A stretch of DNA of 36,602 nucleotides from Gnetum montanum (lineage: Eukaryota > Streptophyta > Gnetopsida > Gnetales > Gnetaceae). The stretch's first letter is position 1. The number at the start of each line of letters is the position of its first letter. The stretch lies in the NCBI GenBank assembly GCA_015680685.1, contig MNCI01037790.1, positions 325,473 through 362,074 of the forward strand. The letters run 5' to 3'. The notes beneath the pieces are model-generated. The model saw nothing but the letters and a program-made list of their open reading frames with translations, searched no databases and had not been told where the DNA came from. This document shows positions 19,387 through 30,672 of this stretch, piece by piece. Position numbers and translations under genes: made by a program.

Positions 19387-20213
19387 TGATGAGTGGCAAG
19401 GTACCCCTACACTCAACCATACAAATACGAGCATCTCATGCACGATCCAGTCGAACTCCAAGGACTAAGTGCTTATGCACCTTAATGGAACACTTAAGGT
19501 TAATCAATCACTGTCTTCCCAAACTTACTTGTATTGTCACGGTTGTATGGTTAAGTAAGCTTGTGGTATATGATTTTTATATTTTTTATCTTTTTAATGT
19601 CTTATGCTAAGAGGGGAAGGTGAAGAGACTAAGTAACTAACTTTCATTTACTATTTACTAACTAAGTTCTAATCATCCTAGCACTAGTATATGTTCCCAC
19701 TTGCCGCACATACCTTGACTAGTGCAATGCTACTAGGATTACCAAACGCTACTCGTTACTGGGTTACCAAGCATTACACACGTGCTCAAAGTGGTCGTAC
19801 TGAATGCACTTAACTAGGAGAGTCAAGGGTTGAGAGAGATTAATTATCTAGGAAAGCATTTAAACATTTAACAGTAATTAAATCCTATTTAGCTTAGTCC
19901 ACATGCTGCAAGGTTTATTAGAAAGTTCATCTTTATTGTCGTACACAAATGTGTGCTTAGGTACAATTTTCTCGAATAAAGATCTGTTCACTTTAAGACT
20001 CCTACTGCAGGCACATGGAAATTATTCTAACTCTGGAATGGTAAAACTGCTATAGTTTGGCTAGGGTCTAAGTCTAAATGGCTAAAACAAGGAAAGCTGC
20101 CTCTTATTTATAGATGTTTAGGGTTTAGGGTTGCGATATCGTGTACGTGATATCGTGTATACGATATCACATCTGCCCCTGCGATATTATGTACGCGATA
20201 TCATAGCTCATCA
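19387..20213 (-). repeat. Gypsy LTR, copy B (827 bp)
   Basis: On the minus strand it starts TGATGAGCTATGA after a TTATGGGGGTA tract and ends GTAGGGGTACCTTGCCACTCATCA. A TATA box, TATAAATAA, lies at 20112-20104. Upstream of it are four GATATC palindromes (20135-20140, 20149-20154, 20163-20168, 20197-20202). It is the 3' LTR of the element to its right. Confidence 0.88.
20104..20112 (-). promoter_or_regulatory. TATA box of LTR B with upstream GATATC boxes
   Basis: TATAAATAA on the minus strand, about 100 bases into the LTR, where U3 should end. Four GATATC palindromes lie within 90 bases upstream, the nearest 22 bases away. LTR C has the same arrangement. Confidence 0.65.
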
Positions 20214-22180
20214 TACCCCCATAACTAAATGAAAACTCATCCTCGAGTTCCTTACAAAATGTTGGAAAGGTATGGGATTATTGACTTGAATGATACTAAT
20301 GGTGAATGGGGTGACATGTGAATGGATCATCATTACAACACATGACAATATTAGTATTCATGAAAACAAGAGTGAACACTATATACATTTGACATCTAGC
20401 CTTATTTGGTAGCTGAGAGAGAAGAGAGAAAAGAAAAGAGAGAGAGAGAAAAGAAGAAGTTTGTTGCTGCCGATGCTAAGATTGTGCCTTTCGTTGTTCA
20501 TCCATGAGCGCACCATCCATCTCATTCCTTGCATAACTACTTCAACACTAGTCCAGATCCAATCCATTGGTGTATGATTGCCATATGCACACACAACATA
20601 GTCTTATATTAGTAAGGGTAAATGAATTACAATGTAGTTGATACCTTGCCTCAGTGTAAGGTCCATTGGCTGAGTTGTGATATGACTAATGCAGATTTTG
20701 GAGGTATAATACTGGTGACTACTCAAGATGTAGGGGTTAAGAGAAAATCGAAAAAATTGGACCAGGACCCCCATGACTGAGAGAGAACCTCTAGTAGTGA
20801 TAGAATGGAAAAAGATAAGGAATAAGAAAGATGGAGAAAAAGAAGCAACGAAAATGCCCATAAAATGGATGTTAGGGATGGAAATGAACAAAATAAAAGT
20901 TGATTGCAAGAATGTTTAAGGGAAAGAAATTAACTGATGCATCAAATAGGAATGCCAGTGGGTCCTCCCCAAAGTAGGCGCATGCCCTTAATGCCTTGAC
21001 AATCTCACATTCAAAGAGTTCGTAGGCTCTGGAAGTGCCATTTGGAAACAAGAGTTAAAGTCTTAACCACAAGAATTTACTAAAAGGAAAACAATGCATC
21101 AACAAAAATATGGACTATTAATACAACCAACAATGAGGTGAAAAATGGAGAAAGAAGGATGGAAAGAAGAGAATGAAATGGAGTCTCAAGAACAAGGTGG
21201 TGTACAACCCCTTGTGTATTAATGGTTAATGTGACTTAGTAAATCTCATTCCAAATCTAGCCTCAAACAATCCACATCCAGTGACTTCGCATTAATACAC
21301 TTGGCCAATCCATTCTCTTGAAGTAACAAGAATGCGTCCACCAAAAATTCACCACCATTCTGACGAAATAAGAAAGGAGAAAGTAGGAAGTGAGAAGGGG
21401 CCTTAGTTAGAGGGAACATGTTTGTTTTGTTCCATAACTAGTGCTGGTAGCCAAAATGATTATTTCATCTAAGGGGTCTGGTTTGAATTCTCACTTTTCA
21501 CTTTTCACTTATTGTGTATTGTGCGCGCGTGTGTGTGTTTTTTTTATGCACGAGAACCACACCATGCAAATACTTATTATTTTTATTAGCTCAGCTTCCT
21601 GATAATGGAGCAACATCAAAATGTTAAGGAAAACTCAAGAAGAAAACATCCAAGCACCCAAGAGAATGGCCAGCACAAATGCATCAAGTTCCTTTGAAGT
21701 CACACCTTTTTCAATCTTTGAGTCCTTCCTTAGTTTGAGAAATGCTCAGTCACCAATTCGTTAATAGTTCTTATTATTGAAGGAAAGGGACTGTATAGTT
21801 CCAAGCCAAGAGAGACTGTAGAAATTCATGGATGTATGGTTGACGTGGACTCATTGCCTATTATATCAAAAGAACCATACCTTAGTATCAACATCATAAC
21901 TCAAAGGTAAAAACCAAACATTAGCAATCAATGGAATACAGTTCATACCATCTTCAAGAGCACTTATTAGGTGACAAAATTAAAAAAATAAATAAACATA
22001 CAACTAAACGAAAAAGGTATGAACGATGTTGCAAAACAAAAATAAGAAAAGTTATAGAAATTTGCAAAACAAAAATGTGTAAAACAAAAAATTGAAAAGA
22101 ACTGAGGGCCTTGATTGATCAGCATAGGTGGCCATCTTCCCCATGACTAAGTTGAAGGGAGGAGATTCGAAATAATGAGT
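20214..22180 (-). mobile_element. 3' internal region of minus-strand gypsy element B
   Basis: Non-coding stretch between the integrase relic and LTR B, as in Athila/Tat elements that carry a long 3' spacer. It contains a GA-rich microsatellite (20411-20460), a GT/GC run (21515-21535), a segment shared with 27478-27700 (20946-21140), and a gggccttagttagagg block (about 21397-21415) found inverted near 29240, which ties it to the plus-strand element's 3' region. No gene is seen. Confidence 0.6.
20411..20460. repeat. GA-rich microsatellite
   Basis: Imperfect (GA)n/(GAAA)n run, purine-only for most of its length. Simple sequence within the gypsy spacer. Confidence 0.8.
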
Positions 22181-22183
22181 GAG

Positions 22184-23386
22184 TTCATCCTCTCTAAGAG
22201 GTATTATGTGCACTAGCTGTTTTAAGTTCATGGAAGGGTGTGGTTTGTTGCACGTTGACCAATAATCTCTTATCAGGGCTTTCAGGTTTGTATATGGTCA
22301 TGGTCCCTGAGGGAAAGGTTGTGTAAATAATGTAAGGCCCTTTCCATAATGTTTGAAATTGTTTTCTTTGTGGCACATGTGTAGGGTTCCAGTAGAGGAC
22401 CTTATCTCTTGGTTGATACTTAACCTTTCAAATTTTTAAGTTATGACGTTGCTTGTTATGTGCCTTGTGCAACTCATTTGATGACAAGGTAACTAATCGA
22501 TTTTCGTCCAGCACGTTTAGAGCTGCCAATCTTTGTTTTTGTGCTAGATTAAGGTCAAGGTGGAGGTCACATGCCATGGATAGTGTACGTAGCTCAGTTT
22601 GAATTGGAAGCTTTGGAAGTTTTCCGTATACTAACTCATAGGGAGAGTAGCCTGTAGGGAGTTTCCAAGTGGAGCAGTATGTCTAGAGAGCATCATTCAG
22701 TTTAGTGCTCCAATCTTGCCTATATTTGCTAATTTTCCTTGTTAATATTTTAGTAATCTCCCGATTAGTGACCTTGGCTTGGCCATTAGCTTAGGAGTAA
22801 TAAGGTGTAGTCAATTTATGTTTAACCTCTAAGCATTACATCAACTTCCGAAAGGTTGCACCTGTGAAGTGTGTTCCATTATCTGAGATAAGTGCACGTG
22901 GCATACCAAACCTATTTACAACTTGTTGTTGCACAAATCATGCAACTGTAGATGATGTGTAGTCTGTAACAGTAGCTACCTTAGCCCATTTCATTAGATA
23001 GTCAACAACAATAATAATATAAGCTTTTCCATTGGACATTGGTGTAATGGGTCCCATAAAGTCTATTTCCCAAATGTTGAAGGGTTCCAAAGATTAAATC
23101 CATTTTTGCAGATCCTCCATTCTAGTAGTCATTCCTCCATCACGTTGACAGCACTTGCAAGATTGGATAAATTGATGGATGTCCCGAAATAATGTTGGCT
23201 AGTAATATCCTACAAGTAGGATTTTAATAGTTGTTCATCTCCCAGGATAGTGATCCCCATAAGGGCCCTCATGAGCATCTTAGAGAACTCTTAGTTTGTC
23301 CACATCTGGCACACACCATCGAACCAAGCCATCAGGATAGACTTTGTAAAGTTATCTGTTGATCTCCATGAAGTACATTCTCGGTT
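22184..23386 (-). pseudogene. Ty3/gypsy integrase relic
   Basis: Read on the minus strand from about 23386 down: a segment like the RNase H-integrase linker (YPDGLVRWCVPDVDKL), an H2C2 zinc finger (HEGPYGDHYPG ... CKCCQRDGG), the catalytic core (EIDFMGPITPMSNGKAYI; FGMPRALISDNGTHF; ANGQAKVTNREI), then ELVYGKLPKLPIQTEL and a C-terminal LWKGPYII segment ending near PFHELK. At least six in-frame stops break it. The core Glu that normally follows GQA is Lys, so the active site is lost. RT and RNase H, which should precede it, are missing: at 23387 the sequence switches to the LTR end of a plus-strand element. Confidence 0.88.
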
Positions 23387-23410
23387 GTAGGGGTACCTCG
23401 CCACTCATCA
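23387..23410 (+). repeat. Last 24 bp of a gypsy 5' LTR
   Basis: gtaggggtacctcgccactc plus atca matches the 3' ends of LTRs A, B and C and stands directly before a primer site. The rest of this LTR is absent; the integrase relic of the opposite strand abuts it. Confidence 0.8.
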
Positions 23411-23430
23411 TTGGCGCCATTATTGGGGAC
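23411..23430 (+). other. Gypsy primer binding site
   Basis: ttggcgccattattggggac lies right after the LTR end. Sequences of the form TTGGCGCCGTTGCCGGGGA occupy this place in plant Athila/Tat gypsy elements; here a few positions have changed. It fixes the element's orientation as plus. Confidence 0.8.
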
Positions 23431-23499
23431 TTAGTTTTTTGTGCACTACATAGAACATAGGAGATCATTCATATCGTTGGGAGCTAGAATGAACCCTTA

Positions 23500-24640
23500 G
23501 GGTTGATCAAAAGAAAAATAAGATAACAGTAAACGGTACACCGAACAAGACAAAAATGTCTTCTTCTTCACACAAAAGCACTTCACTACCTAGGAACAAC
23601 ACTAGAGACATTTGGTGGCACAGCACATGTAACCAAGATCCACCAGTTCCTCAATAATTTCATGTGGTATAGATTCATCACGATGAGTATATACCCGACT
23701 TTACCTTTATTCTTCATCAAGATGAACAACTGCGTTGGAGAGACTTGAAGGGTAACATAGTGTTTCCTCTAGACCGAGTAGTCCCCAACATGCTCCTTCG
23801 TGCTCTTGCACGAATAGGCATGTCACAATTATATGCAGAGTACATTGCATGTGATTACAACACAAGGGACTACCATCCCACAAAAGCGCAATGTCAACGG
23901 GACTTGCGATAGGAGAGTTACCGCACATCTTTGAAGGGCAAAGGACCCCATCATGCTCCACCTGTCTTAAGCAAAATTGAGGGTGGTGAACCTATTTCAA
24001 TAGGTTTTCCAAAAAATGATGAGGAGGTGGTGTATCAGAATTTTCACTCCATGACTCACAACCCTGGTTCTGATCCCCACGAACACCAAATGTTTAATGA
24101 GGGAACACAAACACATGACAAGGATGAGCATTCCGATCGTCATCACGATCGGGGCCGGGACCACCGAAGAGAGGGTAGGAAACATCGTCATGACGATGGT
24201 TCTCCTTCTTCTTCACCTTCATTGCCACATTCACCCTCTCCTTCAGTATTAGGATGTAGTCATAAGGAACCTAACCATGAGGATAAGGGTAAACAAAGTG
24301 AGAAACCTCGATAAGAGAGTCGAGAACGAGGACGAGGGCATTCTAGAGAGTCACAACATGGAAGAAGGGAAAGTAGGGAACGACATAGACATCACAGGAT
24401 GCTATGAAAGAAATGACCACGAAGAACCCCTACTTGCAACCTGAAGCATGTTAGACATCACAGAGTCCATAAGAATTCCTACAAGGCACCAAAAAGATAG
24501 CAGGATCAAGAGGTTAGACATGAATAATATCCTACGATTTGAGGGGGGATACAACGTTGTATCCTCAACCCACAGTTGGTTCTGACAACCTTATGCAGAA
24601 ATGATCTTTCTCTACAACCAAAAATCCAACCAAGTCCTCA
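23500..24640 (+). pseudogene. Gypsy gag relic with Arg/Glu/His-rich segment
   Basis: Gag would form the particle. Readable parts are FTFILHQDEQLRWRDLKG and MLLRALARIGMSQLYAEY (about 23700-23850), then an open stretch (23931-24314) rich in His, Asp, Arg and Ser, continuing past a stop as RERGRGHSRESQHGRRES RERHRHH. Several stops interrupt it and I find no CCHC zinc knuckle. Assignment as gag rests on its place between primer site and protease. Confidence 0.65.
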
Positions 24641-24649
24641 CCATCACAA

Positions 24650-25267
24650 GTGGTTGAACATCTAAACACCTCCCTACCAAGTAAAGCTTTGGGACCTCCT
24701 TCAACCCAAAAACCAAGCTTAACGCATACACTTATGTTAACACATGCCCTTATTAACTGGATTAAGATGGGCCACCTTCCCAGGAAATTCTTCAATCCTG
24801 GAAGTCCTCTAATCTATCTCCAAGTCGCTGGGAATGAATCATGTAAAGCTCTTCTAGACTCAAGTACCAGAGTCAACTTAATATCACAAGAAATGTACAA
24901 AGCCTGGAACCTGCCTCCATTAAGGAAGAGTAACATTCAACTAGAGCTGGCCGACCAGTCCATCGCTGTTCCCTTGGAACTTGTGGAGGACATTGTTACC
25001 ACTGTATGTGGTTGGTCATATCTAGTTGATTTCTTAGTGATACAAGTAAACAATGGTAAAGGGGACTTCCCAATAATAATGGGAAGAGCATGGATAAGTA
25101 CTATAGATGCACACCTAGGAATCCGTGATCTTTTCCTAGAAATATCCAAGAAGAACACTTTTGGAAAGATCGAGAAGAAGAAAGTTCCATGCATCGCATA
25201 TAGTGACATAGGGTGCCATTACGTGCAAAAATCATGGGTTATGCGAAGTTTAGCACTGCCTGCATGA
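24650..25267 (+). pseudogene. Gypsy aspartic protease region
   Basis: A 205-residue open stretch with a retropepsin-like fold: ALLDSSTRVNLIS near residues 67-79 and FPIIMGRAWISTIDAHL in the second half, the usual flap-to-C-terminal motif order. The active-site triplet, normally Asp-Ser/Thr-Gly, is Asp-Ser-Ser, so the enzyme is probably dead although the frame is open. The frame runs into stops before the RT region. Confidence 0.8.
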
Positions 25268-25477
25268 AATTGGGGTGCACAAAACATTAATATACAAAAG
25301 TGCCTATATGTAGCAGCCACATGAAAAGAAGACACCCAGTGGCTGATGGTTGATTAGGAGAGAAATTCGCTAATGTGCATGGAACTAATTAAGGGAATAA
25401 CTAGTGCTTACATTGAAAGCATAGACACATTGGAGCAAGTTCGTTGCCAACTTCCAAACCTTAACCTCGAAAACATC

Positions 25478-26975
25478 AACTAGGGGAAGTTGGAAATTCT
25501 TGAGAGATTTAAATAAGAGCCCCTAGATTTGAAACCATTACCCACCGATTTGGAGTATATGACCCTCGAAAATGGAAAACTAGTGATCATCAACACGAGA
25601 CTTGTTTCCAAACAAAAAGAAAGACCGCTGAAAGTGATAAATAAGTGGTCAAAAGCCTTTGCCTGGTCATACCCTGAGTTAACCAAAATAGATCATAGGA
25701 TTTACATGGATCCCTCCATGAAACCTCGAAAACAACCGTAGAGGTGATTGAACTCAAAATTGAAACAAATAGTAAAAGAAGATATAGAACAGCTTCTTAA
25801 GGCTGGGTTCATATATCCCATTGTTAATAGTGAATGGGTTAGCCCTATGGTGATTGTGCCTAAAAAGGGAGGCAAATGGAGGGTGTGTATAGATTTTAGG
25901 CTGCTAAATATGGCAACATTCAAGGATCATTTTCTGTTGCCATTCATTGACCAGGTCTTAGAAACCATAGTAGGGCATCACTATTATAGTTTTCTGGATG
26001 GTTATAGTGGATACAACCAAATACGAATAGCACCAGAAGATCAAGCCAAAACAACGTTCACTAGTCCTTGGGGAATGTTTGCATATAAACAAATGCTATT
26101 TGGCTTGTGCAATGCTCCTGCCACATTTCAACGTTTAGTTCTAAGCATCTTCAAATAGTAGATAGGGAATGGAGTGGAAGTCTTTATGAACGACTTCTCC
26201 ACTTATGGAATAAGCTTTGATCAAGCCCTAGATTGATTAGAGCAAGTGCTAAAATGATGTGTAGAAACCAACTTAAGGCTCAACTAGCAGAAAAGCCATT
26301 TGATGGTCCAAGAGGGCATAGTACTTGGGCATAAGATTTCACATTCAGGAATAGAAGTTGACCCAGATAAAGTTAGGGTCATCCAAGGAATCACTCAACA
26401 ACCAGAAACTATCAAAGACATTTGGTCATTCCTTGGACACACTGGCTACTATAGGAGATTCATTGAGAACTTCTCCAAGATTGCCAAATCGTTGGTAGAA
26501 CTAACAAAGAAGGATGCACCATTCAAATGGATTAGGGAATGTGAATGAGCATTCCAAATTCTAAAACGAAAGCTTGTAGAAACTCCCATTCTACAAGCCC
26601 TTGACTGGTCCAGACCATTCCATATAATAACTGACACATTCAATTATGCCTTAGGAGCTGTACTTACACAATTAGATGACCAAAAATGTCCTTACTACAT
26701 CCACTGTGCAAGTAAGAGTATCATTGGTGCATAATTGAACTACACAACTACAGAAAAAGAATTAATGGCTATAGTGTTTGCACTGGATAAGTTTAGGCAC
26801 TATGTGTTAGGTTACAAAGTATTCATCCATACGGATCATAGTGCAATTAGGTTCCTCAGGAACAAGCCCACAGTTAGCCCTCGTATTATACGATGGCTGG
26901 TAATCCTACAGGTGTTCGATCTAATGATGATTGATCGAAAGGGCACTGAGAACGTAGTTGCAGATGATTGATCGA
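25478..26975 (+). pseudogene. Gypsy reverse transcriptase and RNase H relic
   Basis: The RT reads LLKAGFIYPIVNSEWVSP, MVIVPKKGGKWRVCIDFR, FLDGYSGYNQIRIAPEDQ and FGLCNAPATFQR, then FMNDFSTYG where the catalytic motif normally has two Asp after the hydrophobic pair; the first is Asn. RNase H reads LNYTTTEKELMAIVFALD, FIHTDHSAIRFL and KGTENVVADD. Wording such as YTTTEKELMA and DRKGTENVVAD suits the Athila/Tat group. Stops occur at 25741, 26157, 26235 and later. The RNase H end (HLSR) is lost and integrase does not follow in this orientation, so the element is truncated here. Confidence 0.9.
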
Positions 26976-27454
26976 AATCAGAGCTATGAGGATGAAGTTA
27001 TGGCCTTTGGAAGCTAGTGTGCAAGAGGGTTGAGGAAAAAATTGGAAAAACTTCTCTTGCTACAAATGAGAGAAATGAAAAATTTCACTAACTCCTACAT
27101 GTATATATACTATTTTTATAAACATCACAGATATGACATCATAGGTGCCTACAACATTGTAACCACAATGTTTCCATTAAAAAGTTCAAATTTTTCATTG
27201 ATTTTTCTTAGAAAAAATGAGACAAATGGAAGGTTTGGAAGATGTAAATGTGTAGAGGATCATGGCCATGAGTGATGCATAGTTTTCACTAATTTAGCAT
27301 TCAAATTTCATGAAGAAGGAATCTTGAGCAATGAAAGTTTATGGTATGGATAAGAAATGGATAATGAATTTTTGATGTGTGGATAGATTATTAGATGATA
27401 TGGGAAGTTTATTAAATGTTTCAAAATGCACAAGATGATGTGGAATTGCTTGTA
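26976..27454. other. Unassigned sequence after RNase H
   Basis: AT-rich, with one short plus frame (27030-27275) lacking any motif. It may be decayed linker or the junction with a second element. Confidence 0.4.
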
Positions 27455-27720
27455 AGTATGAAATACAAGAGTTATACAAGTGGGTCCTTCCCAATATAGG
27501 TTCTAGCCCTTAATGCCCTTGTATAACCATACCTAAAAATGTCCTTAGGCACTCAAGGAGTTGAATGTAAGACATGCCTTCTTAGCAAAACACACATGTT
27601 AGTATCACTAAATTAGGAAAATAATGCTATATTATACAAAACCACAAGTTATGATTAAATATATAATGAGGTGAGACCATTTGAAGGGCCCTTTCCCAAT
27701 CTTGTTGTATTTACATAAGA
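27455..27720 (+). repeat. Diverged copy of gypsy spacer segment (partner 20946-21140)
   Basis: agtgggtccttcccaa...agcccttaatgccctt and aataatgctat...aatgaggtga lie in the same order and orientation as in 20946-21140. In the left copy this is the 3' spacer of a minus-strand element, so here it runs against the direction of the plus-strand genes around it. Confidence 0.65.
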
Positions 27721-28620
27721 GCTAGGTAGGAGCATTAAATCTGAAGTTTGTACTATCATGAGGGGACTTATTACTAGCCTCAACACTGGCATCAATCGTA
27801 GTAGCAACAACTACAGTTCTGGGGGAGGCCACCACCAAACCAGCCCTATCCTTCCTACCAACTGAACCCACATGGATATTATGTTCAACACCATGTTTCA
27901 CCAACTAGTTTTACTTCCTCTACTTCAAATCACTACTACCACTCTCCCAAATATCATTATCTAGCAACATCTTATGCGAGATCACCACCTCACACCTCTC
28001 ACCCTGCATCATATCCTCAATATTCTCATACTCACCTCCACCATATGTCACCTCGAATAACACAGGAAGGTTTTGCATGACAACATCAATGAGAGAATTC
28101 CACTTATGCTACGAACATACACGTAAATGATAATGTTGGTAGATCTCAACCAAAGTCTTGAAAATGTCCCTTTTAGAGGAAAGGTTGTAAGCTGAAGCAA
28201 AACACTCATGGACCTACTACATCACTTGAACTAGCACAAGGCCAATCTGATGCAACAACGTTCCTAAAAAAAATGATGTCTCCTAATCATACACAAAAGC
28301 CAATAAACATCACCACTCCAACACAAGACATAAATGATAAACCTATCATTGTGGAAAGACAGAAGAATCCATGCATTACCAATAATGATAAAGGGTGCAA
28401 GTGTGGGTTGGAAGTTTAAAATATTAATACAACCCCTATACCGACCCATCATAAGGTTTAGGAGCAAGTGTGTGAGAAAAACCCAGTCTACGTAGTAGCC
28501 ACAAAACCAGAAGACACCAGATGGCTTGAAAATGAGAATATAAAACTATCTCAAAGATGCATGGAAGTAACTGATTTGCTTATTAGTTTTGGAATTCTCT
28601 GATTCTTCATATGTTTTCCA
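27721..28620 (+). pseudogene. Second gypsy gag/protease-linker fragment
   Basis: One frame reads a Tyr/His/Pro/Ser-rich stretch (PPPNQPYPSYQLNPHGYY, SPKYHYLATSYARSPPHTSH) typical of a gag C-terminal linker. From 28440 to 28600 it matches 25290-25400 of the first plus element (PVYVVATKPEDTRWLENE against YVAAT.KEDTQWL). So part of a second, related plus-strand element is present after the first; its pol genes are deleted. Confidence 0.65.
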
Positions 28621-30672
28621 TTTCTTAATATTTTTCTTTTCTTTATATTTTTCTATTTTCTTGAGTCATTCTCTTTATGTTTTATGAATGTCTTTTATGT
28701 TTTTATCAATAAAATTTCCAAGTCATGATGTAGAAGTCAATGTGATGTGTTGGGTTTTTTGTGCTATGATATTAAGATGATTGGGTAATTAATTGTGTAA
28801 AGTAGGGAGATTGCCTCATCCATCCCTCTAGTTCTTTGAATAAAATATTTTTTTTCATGAAAACAATTTGGTTCTTCTTTCATGAAAATGATCATTGTAC
28901 CTTGAAGAAAGAGGGAATGATCAAGTGGGAATGACAAAGGATGTGACTGCAAGGGGACTTGTTGGGTTCTCTTCTTGACTTCCTTCATGTAGTTTATGAC
29001 TCCTCTTGGAATGTATCATCACTCCCCCATTGACCAATAAAAAGGAAGCTCTGTCCTTGCATGGTGTGGTTTCTATTCAAAAAAAAAAAAAAAAAAAAAC
29101 AAACAAACCAAGAAAAAAAATACAAAAACTAAAATAATAATAAATAATAATGCGAATTCAAAGCACAGCCCTTAGACACAATAATGGGCTACAAGCACTC
29201 ATTATGGGGTTGGAAAGACATGTTACCCATGCTTGAAGGCACCCCTCTAACTAAGGCCCTTCCTTCCTTCTTCTCTTTTCTTCTCTTTTTAGAGTGATGA
29301 TTGTTCTTTGAGGTGGTTGTGAATTCATGGTGGTTGGTAGGATGGAACACATCAATGTGAGGTTACTATTTATGGTATGGACTTGGTCTGAACTTGGATG
29401 GATAGGTATGTTGATCATTTTAATCACACCTATCACAAGAGCCTATTGTGGACATGGTCAAGTACCTTACATCCCAATCTCTACAATCCCTTCTCACACT
29501 ATTATTCACCTCACTGCTGCATGTAATTATGGGCCTTTTGATTTTGTGTAGTATAGTGCAACATCCTAACCATGACAATTGTGTGTTGTTTGGAACAAAG
29601 GCATGGTCTACATTTAACTTCTTGGATGCCCATGGACATCTATAGAAGTGGTTATGCAAGAGCATTATGGTAGGAGCCTACTTTGGGGGAGGGCCCACTT
29701 GCATAACTTTTGTTGATTGTGGCTTTGAACTAACCTTCATATCTTCCAAAACATCATTGATAGTTTCTCTAAATTTATGCATGATTTCGAGACTAATTCT
29801 CATCTATTTCATTAATTTTCCTACTTTTATATTTCCATGTTCATTAATATTTCTTGGCCATCTTTTAAATTAGATCTTTGGTTTCAATTATTCAAAAACC
29901 TATGTGCTTCCGAAGTTACGCTTATTAGTCATGGGGGCAAGGGTTGACTACTTTAAAATTTTTGAAATTTTTCCAACATCTTATTTTTGAACATCATACT
30001 AATAGTATTTGATCAAAATAATGTGAATAGCTTGATGATTATAGTTACCTCATAGCCTTGAGCATAGTATGCTATAATCACCTTGTGCTTAAAAGAAAAC
30101 TAAGGGATTTGAAAAGAGCTAATTAATAAGGAAAATTAACCACAACTAAAGTTGATTCTTTGGTGACTGTAGGTGATGCTAAAAGAAACACCCAAGGAAG
30201 AAGGTCTTTTGCCAGGCATGAAAACAAAGCCAAGAGAGGGACAACAAAGGATATGACCATGGGCAAATTGTAGCACATACAAGATAGTAGCTCAAACATT
30301 ACATATTTGCTAGATCCATAGGGTGATGAGAAGAAACTTTAGTCCATCCTTCAAGAATGATATGCATAACTAGAGAAGCATTGACATAACAATATAGGTT
30401 GGAAGTCTGCCACCGCTAGTGGTAACAAGAAGAATCATCTTCAGTGGATTCTTGAAGACCTCTACAAATTTTTTAATCTTCAAAGTCTATCCAGTCTTTT
30501 TGTCACTATGTCATTTCATATACATCCACTCAAATAAAAGTTTGTAATGCAACACTCAGAGTCAATCAATAGTTAGCATCATTCAATAATTCCATACCTT
30601 CCCAATTTTGTAAAGAAAGCTTGGTCCTATTTTGTTAACTCGAGGACAAGTTTTTATTCAGTCGTGGGGCTA
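28621..30672 (+). mobile_element. 3' spacer of plus-strand gypsy element
   Basis: Non-coding region leading to the polypurine tract and LTR C. It contains an A run (29079-29098), pyrimidine-rich ttccttcttctctttt near 29262-29290, the ctaactaaggccc block shared inverted with 21400, and at 30580-30672 the family's conserved 3' end (aattccataccttcccaat, ctcgagga, tcgtggggcta). Short frames here (29327-29873) show no domain. Confidence 0.6.

Noticed and set aside
29079-29098. A run as the poly-A tail of a retroposed gene or SINE
   Set aside because: No gene or SINE-like promoter lies before it and no target duplication is visible; it sits inside the gypsy 3' spacer.
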